64,000 bases of DNA. Origin: Eopsaltria australis. Lineage: Eukaryota > Chordata > Aves > Passeriformes > Petroicidae. The notes under the pieces are model-generated. The model was given only the letters and a program-made list of their open reading frames with translations, was not told the DNA's origin and ran no database searches. The stretch covers positions 62,001 through 126,000 of the forward strand of contig JAVTVJ010000772.1 in the NCBI GenBank assembly GCA_034509425.1, in the 5' to 3' direction. Shown here one piece after another: positions 60,411 to 64,000 of the stretch. Made by a program: the position numbers and the translations under genes. The stretch's first letter is position 1, and the number at the start of each line of letters is the position of its first letter.

Positions 60411-63158
60411 TCTCACTTGGTCAAAATTGATCAATGATTTTCAAACTTCCTGGGGATGGGGAGAATAAACAAAGAGAGAGAAACAGATGCATGAGGAGCA
60501 TGGCTGGAGAAAATCAGTTTCCTAAAGTCAAAGTTATTGCCCAAGATTGGAAGGGAAAAATGCTCTTTGTTTGCCCCTTTGGCCATACTGGAGGAAAAGA
60601 GTAAGAGGAGCTCAATGATGCTGGTGAGGCTGTCCATACAATTTTGGTGTCCATGTTTTAAAAAGTTGTCAGTTTGTTTTAGGGGGGACAAGAATCACTG
60701 AAAAATCTTTCAAAGAATGGTAAAAATGTCTGACAGACATACTGCCAGAGCTTCATTTAATTTCTACTGAGCATAATCTTTACTACAACATGTAAGTCAT
60801 TTTACAGGGGGGATATCCTACATAAAGGGTTCTTTAACCTTGCAAAAACTGATTTTGTTGAGATTTAAAATAAGTTCAAGTGTCATGTAAGCCAAACATT
60901 GGTTTTAGAAATAATGAACTGTACATCCACATGGGATTCTCCATATTCTGCCAGCTTCAGATGAACCCAGGAAAGTCTTCCTGAAAACTGTGCTTTGGCT
61001 AGGTACAAATCATTGGACCAGTTACACAGGAATATATGACATCCTTTGGCTTTTGTCATTCACCAAAGCAGAGTAGATGGTTTAAGATCCTAATCTGACT
61101 TTAAAAGTTGCTTAAGTAAGAACTGAAGTTTTCTTTCCTGATCCTCCATTTCTGGGAGAGACATGACCCTCCATCTTTCCCTTCCTGAAATTTTTACAGG
61201 GCCATTTGATTAACCACTCAGTTGCAAGGGGAGTTGCAGCTTTATTAAATACTTGGTGAGAAGAAACATTGCGGTTTTATTAAGAGCAAAATGAGATATT
61301 ATTTTTCATGGTTTGCTGTTTTCCAGGATCACCAGAGGGCGCCAATGCAGATCTTCCCAAAGTGATGCTTCCCAGAGGGTTGGAGCATCTGCATCTCCCA
61401 AGCCCATGATGGTGCAAACAAGAAAAGGGCAACTTCTGAAAAATTTTGTGGTGAAAAAAGGCATTAGGTCCTGGGGAAGTGCTCAATACTAAGCACAGTA
61501 CAAATCTTTTCCAGAACCCATTCTATTAGTGCATTGGTCATCTTTGACTTAAATTTTTCTTAGATGCTGACAGTAAGATAGACCTGGGCAAAACTAGTTT
61601 GGCCAGAAATTAGTTTTCTCGTTCCTTTCAGCATCATAGTTACATTCAGAATTAGGAAGAATAACAACAGTCCTGGAGCATTTGTCAATTTGTGCTTGAA
61701 ATAGAAATCTCTGCTGCTGTTTTGACATGGAAAGCCAAGACATTTTTGTTGTTTTTATCACACAGATTTAGTTCATCTGGAGTATATAGGATAAGAAACA
61801 ATGGCATTCAGGCATTTTTATTTGTCCTTTTTTACTGTTTAGGACACAGCAATTAACAAACAATGAACATTCCCTCCCAATAGGAACCTTTCTTGCACAT
61901 GCCCCAAAACACAACCTGAAGACAAATGTACTCTTTTAAAAAGAAACAAGAGTTTTATGTTACAAGCTTGTTTAGATACCAGCCAGAATACCACATTGCC
62001 ACAACACTGTGAATCACTCCTTCCCTCTTTACAATAAAATAATTTTACTGATAATGATGACAATGGTAATTCAGATTTTTTTTTTTTTATGGCACACTTT
62101 TGCAAATTATTATCTCCATTTTCCAGTTCTCATTCTAAATGAGCAGGAAATTGGAAGAGCTGAGACCCAACACTTTCTCCCCATCAGGTCCTGGATTTCC
62201 TGGAGGTTTCCATTGATGTGAAAGTAGGGTTTCTTTCCTATGAACGTGGTGATGAGGTGATAGAAATAGCAGTCTAGGGACACAGAGAAAGATATTGTAA
62301 AGGAACTAATAAGTATTAGGAGGAGTTTGAATGCAGAGGTGACATAGTTGGTACCATCCACAGAATTCATGAGCTCAGCCTGTGTTTGTGGCATGACCTG
62401 ACTTTCCCCTCCAATTTTCTCATCCTACTCCCAGCAGTTTTTCATGCTGTGTTAGGTGTGAGGAAGAAAAGCCAGCTTCATACTTTGCCTTCTTGGATGA
62501 TAGGCCTGGAAACAAGCAGAAAAAAATTGGGGATACAGAATCCCATATGGTATTTTTAAATGGTTCAATGTGTCCTAGTTGATGTCAGTAAGAGAGAGAA
62601 ATAGGAAAAGGTGTGTCTTTTAAATAGCTGCTTAATACTGAAAGAGAAAAGTTTGTATACCTGTCTCTTCTGACTGGAACAAACCAAAGGAATTTAATTT
62701 CTAGTGGTATCTTTGGAAGTATCTATGGAGAATGTTGCTCTGCAGATCTTGAGTCTGAAAAGGTTATTTTCTTTAACATTTAAAACAAACAACAACAAGC
62801 CCTCACCACACTCCCAGGCTGCTGCCTGAACAGGATGGAGCTCTTATGCTTTATACATGTTAAGCGTCTCCTATTCACAGCTGTCTTTGACTTTGTGCCC
62901 TGGGCCAGGTGTAAAGACATTTCCAAATAAGAAAGAGAACGGAAAAAAAACAAAACAAACCCCCACAACAAAAACAACCATGACACAAGAAGCAAACCAT
63001 AAACTGAAATTACTGCAAGAGGAGGTGTCTGTGGCCAGTGTTGTTGTGCATCTAAAAAAATAGTTCTCTTTATGGCAATTTACAAAAATTCTTAAGGAAA
63101 AGTGGGGGAAAGAGTTCTTTTATGGGCTATTTTATCCTTTTTTTGTCTGCTCTTGCAG
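60411..63158. other. AT-rich non-coding stretch, one CTCF-like site
   Basis: No gene recognised. The only signal is a CTCF-like motif at 61,329-61,343. Towards the right end a pyrimidine-rich tract precedes the possible exon. Confidence 0.55.
61329..61343 (+). promoter_or_regulatory. CTCF-like motif outside repeats
   Basis: TCACCAGAGGGCGCC agrees with the vertebrate CTCF core (CCACYAGRGGGCRS) at all but the first base. It lies about 1.8 kb upstream of the possible exon at 63.2 kb. Binding is inferred. Confidence 0.5.
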
Positions 63159-63229
63159 TCGACTTTTTGGCAAAATACTCCATCTTCAGCCAGGAGAAGT
63201 TGATGAAGCATAAAAGGGCTTTTGAAGCA
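63159..63229 (+). CDS. Possible internal coding exon (71 bp), gene unknown
   Basis: A long pyrimidine tract (from about 63,130) ends in 'gctcttgcag'; the segment is then open to a strong donor 'gtaagtg' at 63,230. In the frame ending flush with the donor it codes for 23 full codons, starting DFLAKYSIF after two bases of a split codon, so the exon would be phase 1 at its start and phase 0 at its end. The composition (balanced, with charged and aromatic residues, codon-like third positions) looks coding, and the other frame from the exon start meets a stop. I could not match the peptide to a protein, and no second exon of the same gene is identified in the window. It could be a chance open segment. 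Confidence 0.33.
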
Positions 63230-64000
63230 GTAAGTGTAAATTCAGACTTCTTTTCTTTTCGTTTCTTCCTTTTTTTCTCCTCTCCCTCTCCTCCTGTGTC
63301 TGTAGACAGCTAAGCAGAAATAATAAGCACCATTGCTTGCAGTACACATCCCATGAATTACGCTGACATCAAATGTAACTTTAGAATGGAGGCACGCTTT
63401 ATTCTTTTTGACGAACTGTTCCCCTATCCATTCTTTATTTACATGCCATGAGACTAAGCGCTGCACAGCCAGTCAGAACACACACACAAGAGGGGGGAGA
63501 AAAAAGGAGGCCATTAAACAAATTAAAAGGGATGGGGATGACTACTACAGTACTCTTGGAATTTGCAATTTGATTAGCCTGATAGAGAAAAGCAGTGCCG
63601 AAGCAGGAGGGGAGTCGAAGTGCTCTTTAATAACCTTCTACAATTAAATTATGGTGATGAATTTAACTATTCTGTGCTTCTAAAGGGGTCTTATTATCTG
63701 ATTGACTCTGAAAGAAAGTATTTAACCAGGGTTCTTGAGTCCAGCCATTGGAAGTCATACAGTAGTTTTATGCATTAACAACTAATTTTTTGTTGTTGCG
63801 TGCCTTTTCCCATTTGAATTCATCTGTGATTTGAGAAAGATGGCTCTTAGGGTTATTCCCACTGCTTTTGATGGGAGTGTATGCTGGCCCTTAACTGTAC
63901 TGCCCAGGGAGTTAAAATGAAAATTGTGTGGTTGGATTTGCCTCCTGTTCTGTATTTTTGCTTGTAATTTTTAATTTTCACTTATAATTTTAGACTGCTT
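63230..64000. other. Sequence downstream of the possible exon
   Basis: No further exon is recognised. The stretch to about 63,480 begins with a pyrimidine-rich part and looks like ordinary intronic DNA. Confidence 0.5.

Noticed and set aside
1..64000. tRNA genes, rRNA, CRISPR arrays, bacterial operons
   Set aside because: I looked for tRNA-like A/B boxes, regularly spaced short repeats and tightly packed ORFs with ribosome sites and saw none.

Overview
This window is nuclear DNA of a bird, most likely a songbird. The evidence is the repeat content: many CR1 LINE pieces with the avian-type 3' tail, several families of long solo LTRs of avian endogenous retroviruses (ERVs), and two old MIR-type SINE fossils in AT-rich, intron- or intergene-like DNA. 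There is no bacterial, plasmid or CRISPR content, and I recognise no complete host gene.

Layout. 1-3358: the 5' part of an ERV on the minus strand (LTR, tRNA-Lys-like primer site, leader ORF, an open gag-like frame of 452 codons, then the start of the protease), cut by the left edge of the window. 11.5-13.8 kb: a solo LTR with a perfect 6-bp target duplication, followed by a CR1 that carries a second CR1 inside it. 16.9-17.4 kb: another CR1 3' end. 19.8-21.4 kb and 58.7-60.4 kb: two long solo LTRs of one family, same orientation, each with its own 5-bp duplication. 32.5-33.5 kb: a solo LTR of the same family as the provirus at the left end, with CTCF-like motifs. 39.6-40.1, 45.4-46.2, 47.6-48.2 and 54.7-55.1 kb: further solo LTRs. 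50.3-53.1 kb: a nest in which a 1.5-kb solo LTR sits inside an ancient minus-strand CR1, beside a younger minus-strand CR1 end.

By my boundaries ten LTRs plus the ERV interior cover about 12 kb, near 19% of the window. Eight of the nine isolated LTRs show flanking duplications of 4, 5 or 6 bp, six of them perfect, so they can be assigned to separate insertion events and sorted by integrase class.

The rest is single-copy-looking non-coding DNA. The best candidate for host coding sequence is a 71-bp open segment with good splice signals at 63,159-63,229, near the right edge; if real, most of the window is a large intron or the upstream flank of that gene. I could not name the protein. I see no undescribed multi-gene system. 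The most informative features are the nested insertions, the ERV's unusual gag organisation and the LTR-borne CTCF-like sites.
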